DNA of 64,000 nucleotides from Streptomyces anulatus (GTDB lineage Bacteria > Actinomycetota > Actinomycetes > Streptomycetales > Streptomycetaceae). The stretch lies in contig NZ_BMVK01000003.1 in the NCBI RefSeq assembly GCF_014650675.1, positions 1-64,000 of the forward strand. Reading direction: 5' to 3'. The translations under genes were made by a program, and so were the position numbers. The notes under the pieces are model-generated. The model searched no databases. It had not been told where the DNA came from and worked only from the letters and a program-made list of their open reading frames with translations. This document shows, one piece after another, positions 7,532 through 15,511 of the stretch; the stretch's first letter is position 1; each line of letters begins with the position of its first letter.

Positions 7532-8661
7532 GCTGGCCCATCGTCGGAATCGGCGCACTCGCGAGCATCGGCCGCGACCCGGAGGAGATATTCGAGAGCC
7601 TGTGCGGCGGGCACAGCGGGCTCGCCCCGCTCCGCGGCTTCGACAAGGAGAAGTTCAAGGCGGGACATCTCTTCGAGATCGACAACCGCGCGGAGCCCGG
7701 TGTGGACACCCCGGGCCGGGCCACCGAGTTCCTGCTCGACGCGGTCGGGCAGGCCGCCAGGGACGCCGGACTGGGCGAGGACCTCAGCGAGGTTCCCGTA
7801 CTGATCGGCACCGGGCTGCGGGAGATGCGGTCGCTGGAGCTGTGGTGGCGCGACGGAGCCGACTTCGCGGCGGACCAGCTGCACTTCGGCCCCGCGCTGC
7901 GCGAGCGCTTCGGCGCGGCCGACACCCACACCTTCTCCAACGCCTGCTCCGCCTCGCTCTACGCCCTGGCGCTCGCCTTCGACCAGCTCCAGTCCGGGTC
8001 GGTGGAGCACGTGATCGTGGCCGGAGCGGACTCGATCACCGAGAGCATGTTCGGTCTGACGGACGCCTTCCAGCTGGAGCCGCCCGGCAGGCTGCGTCCC
8101 TTCGACGTCGACCGCAAGGGCACCATCCTGGGCGAGGGCGCCGGCGCGATCGTGCTGGGCCGCACCCCCGGCGACCGCAAGGTCTACGGCAGGGTGCGCT
8201 CGGTCGGCATGAACTGCGACGCCCACCACACGACGGCGCCGGACCAGTCCGGGGTCGCCACCGCGATCCGGCAGGCCCACACCCGGGCCGGTGTGAAGCC
8301 GGCCGACGTGGACCTGGTCATGCTGCACGGCACCGGCACCCCGCTCAACGACGAGGTCGAGGTGCGGGCGATGCGCGAGGTCTTCGGCGAGCACGAGAAC
8401 GTACCGCTGGTGACCGCGATCAAGTCGATGACCGGGCACACCGCCGGCTCGGCCGGCGTGCTGAGCCTGATCACCGCACTGCTGGCCATGTCCGGCGGCC
8501 GGATCCCGCCCGTGACCGAGCTGGACGAGCCCACCGAGAACATCAGCGCCATGCGGCTCGTGCACACCACCCCGGTCAGGGCCGACGTCGGCGTGGCGCA
8601 GATCAACGGTTTCGGATTCGGCGGACTGAACGCCGTGGCGATAGTGGAGGCTGCCCGATGA
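7528..8661 (+). CDS. Second beta-ketoacyl synthase, catalytically intact
   Basis: A 377-residue ketosynthase. Cys140 (SNACSAS), His267 (LHGTGT) and His304 (GHTAGSAG) complete the triad, so this is not a chain-length factor although it directly follows the first KS with overlapping start and stop codons. Its N terminus is short, opening directly with PIVGIGALASIG. Two active ketosynthases suggest division of labour, for example starter versus later extensions. The stop overlaps the next ATG. Confidence 0.9.
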   Translation: MSWPIVGIGALASIGRDPEEIFESLCGGHSGLAPLRGFDKEKFKAGHLFEIDNRAEPGVDTPGRATEFLLDAVGQAARDAGLGEDLSEVPVLIGTGLREMRSLELWWRDGADFAADQLHFGPALRERFGAADTHTFSNACSASLYALALAFDQLQSGSVEHVIVAGADSITESMFGLTDAFQLEPPGRLRPFDVDRKGTILGEGAGAIVLGRTPGDRKVYGRVRSVGMNCDAHHTTAPDQSGVATAIRQAHTRAGVKPADVDLVMLHGTGTPLNDEVEVRAMREVFGEHENVPLVTAIKSMTGHTAGSAGVLSLITALLAMSGGRIPPVTELDEPTENISAMRLVHTTPVRADVGVAQINGFGFGGLNAVAIVEAAR

Positions 8662-9620
8662 GTGAGCTCGCGCCTGTCGTGATCACCGGAGTCGGAACGG
8701 CCCTGCCCGGCGTCACCGGCACAGCGGACCTGGTGACCGGGCCGGACCTGCCCGCGGAGCCGGTGGACCCGGCCGCCGTCCTGGGCAAGCGGGGCCTCAA
8801 GTACAAGGACCGCGCCACCCAGCTCGGCCTGTGCGTGGCCTTCGACGGGCTGAAGGACGCGGGCCTGCGGGACGACGAAGGTCCGCAGGCCGAGGGCGCC
8901 CGCATCGGTGTGGTCGTGGCGTCCAACTACGGCAACGTGGACACGGTCTGCCGGGTCACCACCACCATCGCGAACGAGACGTCCCGCGGCACCAGCCCGA
9001 TGGACAGCCCCAACGCCTCCAGCAACATCATCGCCTCCGAGATCGCCATCCGGTACAAGCTCGGCGGCCCGAACCTCACGGTCTGCAACGGCGACGCCTC
9101 CGGTCTGGACGCGCTGCGCTGGGCCGCGACCATGCTGAACGCCGGGCGTGCCGACCAGTTCCTGGTCATCGGGGTCGAGCCGGACAACGAGATGGTCCGC
9201 AAGCTGGTCGGTGCGGACCGGATCGTGGACGGCGCGGTCGCGGTCGTCCTGGAGCGGGAGGAGACCGCCCAGGAGCGCGGCGCGCGGATCCGGGCCCGGA
9301 TCGACGGTTTCGCCCGGACCGGCACGGTCGAGGCCGGCGTGCGCCGGCTCCGTACGCTCGGCGACGACACCCCGGGCGGCTGGTACCTGCCGGAGACGGC
9401 GGGCGGCTCCGAGATCCCCGCGGACCTCCTCGCCGGCGTCCCGCGCCACGGGATGCCCGACGCCTGGGGGGCGCTCTCCGGCGTGCTGGGCGTGCTCCAG
9501 TGCGCGGTGGCCGCAGGCCGGTTCGACGCGGGGGAACAGAGCCCGGTCTACGCCACGGCGGGCCGCGACGGCGACGGCATCGCCGGGGCCGTGCTGTGTG
9601 CCCCGCGGGGCACACCGTGA
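8658..9620 (+). CDS. KS-like chain-length-factor homologue, active-site Cys replaced by Asp
   Basis: A 320-residue thiolase-fold protein, clearly shorter than a working ketosynthase (about 400). Aligned from the conserved GPN, the nucleophile position carries Asp146 (NGDASGLDAL) and both catalytic histidines are missing: there is no HGTGT motif, and GMPDAWGAL stands where GHSxGA is expected. It should be a non-catalytic partner that shapes the tunnel of a KS. Classical chain-length factors carry Gln at this position, so Asp is unusual. It is coupled to both neighbours by four-base overlaps. Confidence 0.85.
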   Translation: MSELAPVVITGVGTALPGVTGTADLVTGPDLPAEPVDPAAVLGKRGLKYKDRATQLGLCVAFDGLKDAGLRDDEGPQAEGARIGVVVASNYGNVDTVCRVTTTIANETSRGTSPMDSPNASSNIIASEIAIRYKLGGPNLTVCNGDASGLDALRWAATMLNAGRADQFLVIGVEPDNEMVRKLVGADRIVDGAVAVVLEREETAQERGARIRARIDGFARTGTVEAGVRRLRTLGDDTPGGWYLPETAGGSEIPADLLAGVPRHGMPDAWGALSGVLGVLQCAVAAGRFDAGEQSPVYATAGRDGDGIAGAVLCAPRGTP

Positions 9621-10483
9621 TACGACAGGCGTCCGGGCCGCCGGGCGTCCTGGCGTCCGGCCCGGTGTGCACGGTGCGCCACCGGCGGCCCTCGGCCGGC
9701 CCCCGGGCGCTGCTGCTGCACGGACTGGCCAACGGCCCCTCGGTCTGGGACCCGCTGGCCGGGAGCGACGCCGCGGGCCTGGACCTGTGGACCGCGGATC
9801 TGCCCTGGGGCGGCGCGCACCCGCCCGACTGGGCCTACCGGCCGGACGCCACCTGGGCGATCGCCGAGGCCCTGAAGCAGGTGCCCGGCGGGGCGGGCGT
9901 CGTGGTGGCGCACTCCTTCTCCGCGCTGCTGCTGATGGAGCTGATCACCAACGAACTGGCGCGGGGCGGCGACCCGTTCGGGCGCTACGGCATCGACGCC
10001 GTGGTGTTCGCCTCGCCCTTCTACCGGCGCTCCCCCGAGACGTTCGAGTACAGCGTCGTCGGGGAGCTCCTGGAGAACTTCCGCCTCACCATGGACGAGG
10101 GCATCCGGGTGATGGCCGGGCCCCGGCTCGATCCCGCGCTGCGGCACGACATGGCCCAGCGGGTCTGCGACCGGGTGGGCCCGTACGGCTACATGAGCTT
10201 CTTCCGCAGCTATCTGCGCACCCCCTGGCTGCGCACCGATCTGTTCACGGTGCCCGCGCTGGTGATCGGGGGCGAGCAGGACTTCACCGCCGTCCCCGCC
10301 GAGAGCAGGGCACTCACCGACGCCCTCCCGGACGCCCGCTGCCGGTTCATCCCCGGCGCGGGGCACTTCCCGATGGTGGAGCAGGCGGACGTGTTCGCCG
10401 CAGAGATCGGCGACTTTCTCGGCTCCATCGGCCTGACCGAACCCGTAGCACTCGACCCGTCGCTTGACCACCAAGGAGCCTGA
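9617..10483 (+). CDS. Alpha/beta-hydrolase (thioesterase/transferase-like)
   Basis: A 288-residue alpha/beta-hydrolase. The oxyanion region is LLLHGLANGPSVW. The nucleophile is Ser100 in AHSFSA (a GxSxG elbow with both glycines replaced by alanine), with Asp222 (GEQDFTA) and His250 (GAGHFPM). The start GTG 9617 overlaps the preceding stop. Embedded between KS-like and hot-dog genes, it may off-load stalled chains, hydrolyse an ACP thioester, or help hand the finished acyl group to the NRPS. The sequence does not distinguish these roles. Confidence 0.8.
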   Translation: MIRQASGPPGVLASGPVCTVRHRRPSAGPRALLLHGLANGPSVWDPLAGSDAAGLDLWTADLPWGGAHPPDWAYRPDATWAIAEALKQVPGGAGVVVAHSFSALLLMELITNELARGGDPFGRYGIDAVVFASPFYRRSPETFEYSVVGELLENFRLTMDEGIRVMAGPRLDPALRHDMAQRVCDRVGPYGYMSFFRSYLRTPWLRTDLFTVPALVIGGEQDFTAVPAESRALTDALPDARCRFIPGAGHFPMVEQADVFAAEIGDFLGSIGLTEPVALDPSLDHQGA

Positions 10484-10488
10484 GCACG

Positions 10489-11529
10489 ATGACGTCACCC
10501 GTCACCACCACTCCCGAGCTGACCGAGCAGTCCCTCAACGACTTCTTCGACGTCACCAGCAACGTCACCCTGCGACCGTCCTACGAGGGCGGGAACATCA
10601 GCACCACGATCGGGTTCAAGTGCGTGCACTACCTGATCGAGGCGGCCGTGCTGGAGCACTTCCGCTCCGCCGGCCTGGGCGCCACCGACCTCTACGTCGA
10701 CTACGGCGTGGGCTTCGACGTGGTCTCCGTCAACACCCGCCTGCACACCGTCCTCACCCTGGACGACGCGGTCGCCGTCGAGGTGAAGCCGGTCACCAAG
10801 GAGACCGACAGCCGCCTCCGGTTCAAGATCACCGCGTACGTGCCGCGCGAGGAGGGCCAGCGCAAGGCGGTCACCACCACCTTCGAGGTGGCGCTGCGGG
10901 CGATCGACCACGTCGAGGGCGCCAAGCCGCTGCCGGAGAAACTGAGCCGCTTCGTGGTGCCGCGCCTGGGCCAGGCGACGCCGCGGGAGATCACCGCCGT
11001 CCCCGTGGACAACATCGACCTCTCCTCGCAGCGCGGGATCGGCACCCGGGCCGCCGACCCGGTGCTGACCGAGATCATCGGCGGCGACAACGCCTTCGGC
11101 TGGAAGTGGCGGGTGCCGTACTTCTACTGCCACTTCACCAGCCACATGCAGATGTCCGGCTTCCTGCGGCAGATGGAAGAGGTGCTCCACCTGTTCGTCG
11201 CGGACCGGGGCATCGCCATCCACCGCCTGCTGGAGGAGCGCAGCTGGATCCCGGTCGTGACCAAGTGCGACGTCGAGATCACCGACGAGGTCAGGATCGA
11301 GGACGAGCTGTACACGGTCTTCACGATCGAGGACATCTTCAAGTCGGTCCTCTTCACCGCCCGGATGGACTGCTACGTGGTCCGCGACGGCGGCCTGGTC
11401 CAGGTCTCCACCGGTCACATCACGCACGGCTACGTCACCAAGGAGTCGCCGGAGAAGGACTGGTCCCTGTGCACCTTCGACGAGGAGGTCATGGCCGCGC
11501 TGAGCGGCAAGAACCTCGCGGGCAACTGA
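10489..11529 (+). CDS. Double hot-dog-like protein (dehydratase or thioesterase family)
   Basis: A 346-residue protein that I read as two consecutive hot-dog folds. One helix-strand unit runs from about residue 25 to 150 (VHYLIEAAVLEHF helix). A second runs from about 195 to 330 (SHMQMSGFLRQMEEVLHLF helix followed by four beta strands). No standard FabA/FabZ motif is evident. It starts five bases after the hydrolase gene with a CAAGGAGCC ribosome site. Position between the KS-like genes argues for a role on ACP-bound intermediates, most simply dehydration or double-bond placement; the fold assignment is my inference. Confidence 0.6.
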   Translation: MTSPVTTTPELTEQSLNDFFDVTSNVTLRPSYEGGNISTTIGFKCVHYLIEAAVLEHFRSAGLGATDLYVDYGVGFDVVSVNTRLHTVLTLDDAVAVEVKPVTKETDSRLRFKITAYVPREEGQRKAVTTTFEVALRAIDHVEGAKPLPEKLSRFVVPRLGQATPREITAVPVDNIDLSSQRGIGTRAADPVLTEIIGGDNAFGWKWRVPYFYCHFTSHMQMSGFLRQMEEVLHLFVADRGIAIHRLLEERSWIPVVTKCDVEITDEVRIEDELYTVFTIEDIFKSVLFTARMDCYVVRDGGLVQVSTGHITHGYVTKESPEKDWSLCTFDEEVMAALSGKNLAGN

Positions 11530-11557
11530 CCGGATCCGACCCGAAGGAGCTGTTGTC

Positions 11558-12661
11558 ATGAGCAGCGACACCACGAGCGCTGTCCGCGGACCGGTGATCA
11601 CCGCCTGGTCGGCCGTGTCCCCGTTCGGAATCGGTCGCTCGGCGTTCGCCGAGGGCATGCACGAAGGCGGCGAGACCGCCGTCCCGATCGATCCCGAGCA
11701 GTGGAAGGTGCCCGACGAGCGGGCCAGGCTGGTGCCCGGCTTCAGCCCGCGCGAGGTGCTGGGCCGCAAGGGGACCCGGTCGATGGACCGGGTGACCGGC
11801 CTCGCGGTCAGCGCCGTCGGTGCGCTGCTCGACGACGCCGAGCGCAACCGCCTCGTCGCCACGGACGAGCGCGGAGCCATCGTGCTCGGCACCACCACCG
11901 GCAGCGCGCAGAGCATGATGGACTTCACCCGGGACTCGCTCACGGGCGAACAGCCGTACTTCGTCGACCCGGCGCAGATGCCGAACACGGTGATGAACTG
12001 CGCGGCCGGACAGTGTGCGATCTGGCACCGCATCCAGGGCCCGAACGCCACCATCGCCGGCGGACGGCTGGCCGGCCTGCTCGCCCTGAACTACGCCCGC
12101 AGGCTCCTGGGGGCGGACCGGGCCAAGGCGGTGCTGTGCGGCTCGGCGGAGGAGTACTCCAACGAGCGGGCCTGGCTGGAGTGGCACACGCGGGGCGCCG
12201 AGGAACACCCGGGGCTGCTCGGTGAGGGCGCCGGCATGCTCCTGCTGGAGCCCGCCGAGGACGTCGACGACGCCCACGTACTGGCCGAGGTGCTCGCCGT
12301 GGAGAGCGGCGTCTTCGGCGACGGCGGCCTGCCGGAGGTGCTCGACGCCTGTCTGCGCCGTGCCATGGACCGTGCCGGGGTCGACCCGTCCCAGGTCTGG
12401 GTGGCGAGCCCCTGCTCGGCGGGCGACTCGCTCGGCGAGCAGGAACGCGCCGTACTGACCGGGATGTTCGGCGCCGGCGCTCTCGAACCCCTCGCCAACA
12501 CCGCGCTGTTCGGGGAGGCCTCGGCCGCCTCGGTCAGCCTGCAGATCGCCTCCGTGCTCGCGCTGGCCGAGCGCAGGACGGACGTCGCCGGGCGCGTCGC
12601 GGTCATCACCGCGGTCGAGCGCGACGGCGGCGCGGGCTGCGCACTGCTGCGGCTGCGCTGA
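11558..12661 (+). CDS. Second KS-like chain-length-factor homologue, active-site Cys replaced by Arg
   Basis: A 367-residue ketosynthase-fold protein without a catalytic triad. Aligned from GPN, Arg170 occupies the cysteine position (AGGRLAG). SPCSAGDSL replaces HGTGT, and FGEASAAS replaces GHSxGA. GEGAGMLLLE and other structural motifs persist, so it is a folded family member and not a pseudogene. It is expected to pair with one of the intact ketosynthases. With the protein at 8658 it makes two dead and two live KS-type proteins in one operon. Confidence 0.82.
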   Translation: MSSDTTSAVRGPVITAWSAVSPFGIGRSAFAEGMHEGGETAVPIDPEQWKVPDERARLVPGFSPREVLGRKGTRSMDRVTGLAVSAVGALLDDAERNRLVATDERGAIVLGTTTGSAQSMMDFTRDSLTGEQPYFVDPAQMPNTVMNCAAGQCAIWHRIQGPNATIAGGRLAGLLALNYARRLLGADRAKAVLCGSAEEYSNERAWLEWHTRGAEEHPGLLGEGAGMLLLEPAEDVDDAHVLAEVLAVESGVFGDGGLPEVLDACLRRAMDRAGVDPSQVWVASPCSAGDSLGEQERAVLTGMFGAGALEPLANTALFGEASAASVSLQIASVLALAERRTDVAGRVAVITAVERDGGAGCALLRLR

Positions 12662-12706
12662 GCGCCCACCCCGAGCCGGACGAACCGAACGGAGACACAC
12701 GTAATC

Positions 12707-12970
12707 ATGACGACTCAGCCGATGGTCGAGCTGGACAAGGAAGAGCTGCGCACGACCCTGGCCGACGTGATCGACGTCGCCCCCGCCGAGATCGGCGACT
12801 CCACCGACTTCCTGGACGACCTGGGAGTCGACTCGCTGCTCCTGCTGGAGCTGGTCGTGGTGCTGGAGAAGCGGTACCGGGTCAAGTTCAGCGAGCAGGA
12901 GATGCGCACGGCGCGCACCTTCCGCGACGCGTACGCGCTGCTGGGCGGCAAGCTGGTGGTGTCCGGATGA
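12707..12970 (+). CDS. Acyl carrier protein (ACP 2)
   Basis: An 87-residue acyl carrier protein with the attachment serine Ser43 in VDSLLLLE. ATG 12707 follows AACGGAGACACACG. Its stop overlaps the start of the following dehydratase (ATGA). Compared with ACP 1 it has a more hydrophobic helix II after the serine (LLLLELVVVL), so the two carriers probably present different surfaces to the enzymes. Confidence 0.93.
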   Translation: MTTQPMVELDKEELRTTLADVIDVAPAEIGDSTDFLDDLGVDSLLLLELVVVLEKRYRVKFSEQEMRTARTFRDAYALLGGKLVVSG

Positions 12971-13416
12971 CCGCAGCGCCCGCCGGAGCGGGCGCCGCGG
13001 ACTCCTTCGCCCTGCGGCCCTCCCTGGTGGACGCGGCCGTCGAGGTGGTCTCGGTGGAGCGCTCCGGCGAGGGCGGCAGCGCCCTCACCGCGGTGACCAC
13101 CATCGGCATCGAGAAGACCGAGCAGCTCTTCGACGGCCACTACGCCGACTTCCCGATCTTCCCCGGCGTCTGCGTCATGGAGTGCGTCCAGCGCAGCGTC
13201 ATCGCCGTGGCCGAGCGGTCCGGCATGGCCGAACCGGAGCTGCTCGCCGTGGAGTCGACCCGCTTCCTCGGCGCCGTGTACCCCGGCGACCTGCTCACCG
13301 TCCACCTGGACGTGCGCAACGACGAAGGCACCCTGCGGTGCCGGGCCAAGGCGTTCACCGAGCGGGGCGACGCCGCCTCCGTACGGCTGCGGATGACGGG
13401 GGAGGTCGCCGCGTGA
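12967..13416 (+). CDS. FabZ-like 3-hydroxyacyl-ACP dehydratase, subunit 1
   Basis: A 149-residue single hot-dog protein. His58 (FDGHYADFPIFPG) and Glu72 (VMECVQ) sit 14 residues apart, as the catalytic His and Glu do in FabZ. The usual N-terminal LPHR motif is missing here but present in the next gene. The start overlaps the ACP stop and its own stop overlaps the next GTG, so it and the 13413 product are made together and may form a heterodimer dehydrating beta-hydroxyacyl-ACP to build the polyene. Confidence 0.85.
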   Translation: MTAAPAGAGAADSFALRPSLVDAAVEVVSVERSGEGGSALTAVTTIGIEKTEQLFDGHYADFPIFPGVCVMECVQRSVIAVAERSGMAEPELLAVESTRFLGAVYPGDLLTVHLDVRNDEGTLRCRAKAFTERGDAASVRLRMTGEVAA

Positions 13417-13901
13417 AGCCGGTCCAGGACGTGCACGAACTGCTGCCCCACCGCTACCCCGTGCTGCTCGTCGACCGGGTCCTCGACCTGGTGCCGGGCG
13501 AGAGCGTCACCGCCGTCAAGGCGATCAGCCGCAACGAACAGTGCTACCGGAAGGTCGGCGCGCACACGACCGCGACCCACCTCGCGTATCCGCAGTCCCT
13601 GCTGATCGAGTCGTGGGGACAGACCGCCGGAATCCTGGCGACGTGGCGCTCACCCGACGAGGAGAGCGCCGCGCCCGAAGCCGACCGGGTGATGCTGCTC
13701 GGCGGACTGACCGGGATCACGTTCCACCGGCCGGTGCTGCCGGGCGACGTGCTCCACCACCGGGCCCGGGTGTTCCACGCCCTGTCCGACACCGTCATTT
13801 TCGAGGGCGAGACCCTGTGCGACGGCGAGTTGGTGATGTCGGTCGAGCGGATGGTCATGGCGTTCCGCCCCGCCGGCCGACTGCTCCCGTCCGCAGGCTG
13901 A
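13413..13901 (+). CDS. FabZ-like dehydratase, subunit 2
   Basis: A 162-residue FabZ-type hot-dog protein with the LLPHRYPVLLVDRV motif at residues 9-22. The catalytic-helix region is altered: a GAH (His51) followed by LAYPQSLLIESWGQ with Glu66, in place of GHFPxxPxxPG. His56 is an alternative base. Whether it is active alone is uncertain. The GTG start overlaps the preceding stop, supporting a partnership with the 12967 product. Confidence 0.82.
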   Translation: MKPVQDVHELLPHRYPVLLVDRVLDLVPGESVTAVKAISRNEQCYRKVGAHTTATHLAYPQSLLIESWGQTAGILATWRSPDEESAAPEADRVMLLGGLTGITFHRPVLPGDVLHHRARVFHALSDTVIFEGETLCDGELVMSVERMVMAFRPAGRLLPSAG

Positions 13902-13922
13902 ACGAGGAAGGAAGAGAACCCG

Positions 13923-14669
13923 ATGGCAGACGACGCGAAGCGGGTCGCCCTGGTCAGCGGAGGCTCCCGGGGCATAGGCCGGGCCGTGGTGAAGCGGCTC
14001 GCCGCCGAAGGCCACGACATCAGCTTCTGCTACCAGTCCAACAGCGACGCCGCGATGTCCCTGGAGAAGGAGCTCGACGAGTTCGGCGTCCGGGTGCTGT
14101 CCCGCAAGGTCGACGTGGCCTCCGCGGACTCGGTGCGCGCCTGGGTCGGCGAGACGCAGGAGACCCTCGGCGCGGTGGACGTCGCGGTCACCGCGGCCGG
14201 CATCACCCGGGACAACCCCCTGCTGATGATGACCGACGAGCAGTGGAGGGACGTGGTCGCGGTCAACCTCGACGGCGTCTACAACGTCTGCCGCTCGGTG
14301 GTGTTCGAGATGATGAAGCGCCGGTCCGGATCGCTGGTGCTGATCTCCTCGGTGGCCGGTGTCTACGGGCACGCCACGCAGTCCAACTACGCCGCGACCA
14401 AGGCCGGGATCATCGGGTTCGCCAAGTCCCTGGCCAAGGAGGTCGGGCGCTACGGCATCCGGTCCAACGTGGTCGCCCCCGGGTTCATCGAGACCGACAT
14501 GACCTCGGTGCTCGGCGACAAGGTCCGCGACGAGATGCTCAAGTCCATCCCGCTGAACCGCTTCGGCTCCGCCGACGAGGTCGCCGACCTGGTCGCGTAC
14601 CTGGGCTCCGAGCGCGCCGGATACATCACCGGCGGCGTCTTCCAGATCGACGGCGGCATCACCATCTGA
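13923..14669 (+). CDS. FabG-type 3-oxoacyl-ACP reductase (ketoreductase)
   Basis: A 248-residue classical short-chain dehydrogenase that reduces beta-ketoacyl-ACP with NADPH. The cofactor loop GGSRGIGRAV lies near residue 12. The catalytic residues are Ser143, Tyr156 and Lys160 (YAATK), and the C terminus GYITGGVFQIDGG is typical of FabG. ATG 13923 follows GAGGAAGGAAGAG. It is the only ketoreductase in the window, so it must act iteratively. No enoyl reductase gene is seen, which fits a polyene product. Confidence 0.93.
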   Translation: MADDAKRVALVSGGSRGIGRAVVKRLAAEGHDISFCYQSNSDAAMSLEKELDEFGVRVLSRKVDVASADSVRAWVGETQETLGAVDVAVTAAGITRDNPLLMMTDEQWRDVVAVNLDGVYNVCRSVVFEMMKRRSGSLVLISSVAGVYGHATQSNYAATKAGIIGFAKSLAKEVGRYGIRSNVVAPGFIETDMTSVLGDKVRDEMLKSIPLNRFGSADEVADLVAYLGSERAGYITGGVFQIDGGITI

Positions 14670-14703
14670 ATCCGGCCCGACCACCACACGAGGACACACC
14701 GCC

Positions 14704-15414
14704 ATGGCCAAGAAGCCGCCGCGCTGGTACTTCTCCCTGCGCAGCCCGTACTCCTGGTTCGCCTACCGCGACCTGATGAAGCACCACCCGGACGTCCTCG
14801 ACGCCGTGAAGTGGATCCCGTTCTGGGAACCGGACGCGCGCACCGAGGAACTGCTCGCCGAGGCCGAAGTCACCCTGCCGCTCGTCCCGATGGCACGGGA
14901 GAAGAACTTCTACATCCTGCAGGACGCCCGGCGACTGGCCGAGGACCGCGGCCTCGACGTCACCTGGCCGATCGACCGCGACCCGGTCTGGGAGGTCTCC
15001 CACCTGGCCTACCTGCTCGCCGAGGACGCCGGCCTCGGCCGGGAGTTCGTCGACGCGGTCTACCGGGCCCGCTGGCAGGAGTCGAAGAACATCTCCGACC
15101 CCGCCGTGATCGGTGAGATCGCCGCCGGTCTGGGGCTGGACGCGGACCGAGCCGCCGGTGCGGTCGACGACGCGGAGCTGCGCGCCCGGGGCGTGGAGAT
15201 CCTCGCTGCCTCGGTGCGCGACGGCCTGTTCGGCGTGCCGTTCTTCATCCACGGCCACGACAAGTTCTGGGGCGTCGACCGGGTGGAGGCGTTCGCCGCC
15301 GCCCACCGGGGCGTGCCGCGCGGGTCCACCGGGCCCACCGAAGCCGAACTGGCGGCGCTGCCCGGGATGGCCGCCGCCCAGGGCGACGGCGGTCACGCCG
15401 GCGGGTGCGGCTGA
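14704..15414 (+). CDS. DsbA-fold protein of the 2-hydroxychromene-2-carboxylate isomerase type
   Basis: A 236-residue thioredoxin-fold/alpha-insertion protein of the DsbA superfamily, HCCA-isomerase/GST-kappa branch. The redox CxxC is absent: SPYS follows YFSLR at the N terminus, as in isomerases using a serine. The late conserved region reads GLFGVPFFIHGHDKFWGVDR. Enzymes of this type next to reducing type II PKS genes have been linked to cis-trans isomerisation of the polyene before ring closure in cinnamoyl-lipid pathways. That role is assigned by family and context. It lies 34 bases after the ketoreductase and 97 before the flavoenzyme. Confidence 0.82.
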   Translation: MAKKPPRWYFSLRSPYSWFAYRDLMKHHPDVLDAVKWIPFWEPDARTEELLAEAEVTLPLVPMAREKNFYILQDARRLAEDRGLDVTWPIDRDPVWEVSHLAYLLAEDAGLGREFVDAVYRARWQESKNISDPAVIGEIAAGLGLDADRAAGAVDDAELRARGVEILAASVRDGLFGVPFFIHGHDKFWGVDRVEAFAAAHRGVPRGSTGPTEAELAALPGMAAAQGDGGHAGGCG

Positions 15415-15511
15415 GGCCCTGCCGGGCGGCCTGTGACCGGAAGGCGGACGCGGGCCGCCCGGCGGGCCCCGGTCCCACCCCGCCCCCGTACACGAAACGC
15501 GAGAGGCAGCG

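Noticed and set aside
5968..14669. Aromatic type II polyketide or spore-pigment cluster
   Set aside because: There is no aromatase or cyclase. Instead there are a FabG-type reductase, several dehydratase-like proteins and NRPS genes, which fits a reduced polyene acyl group.
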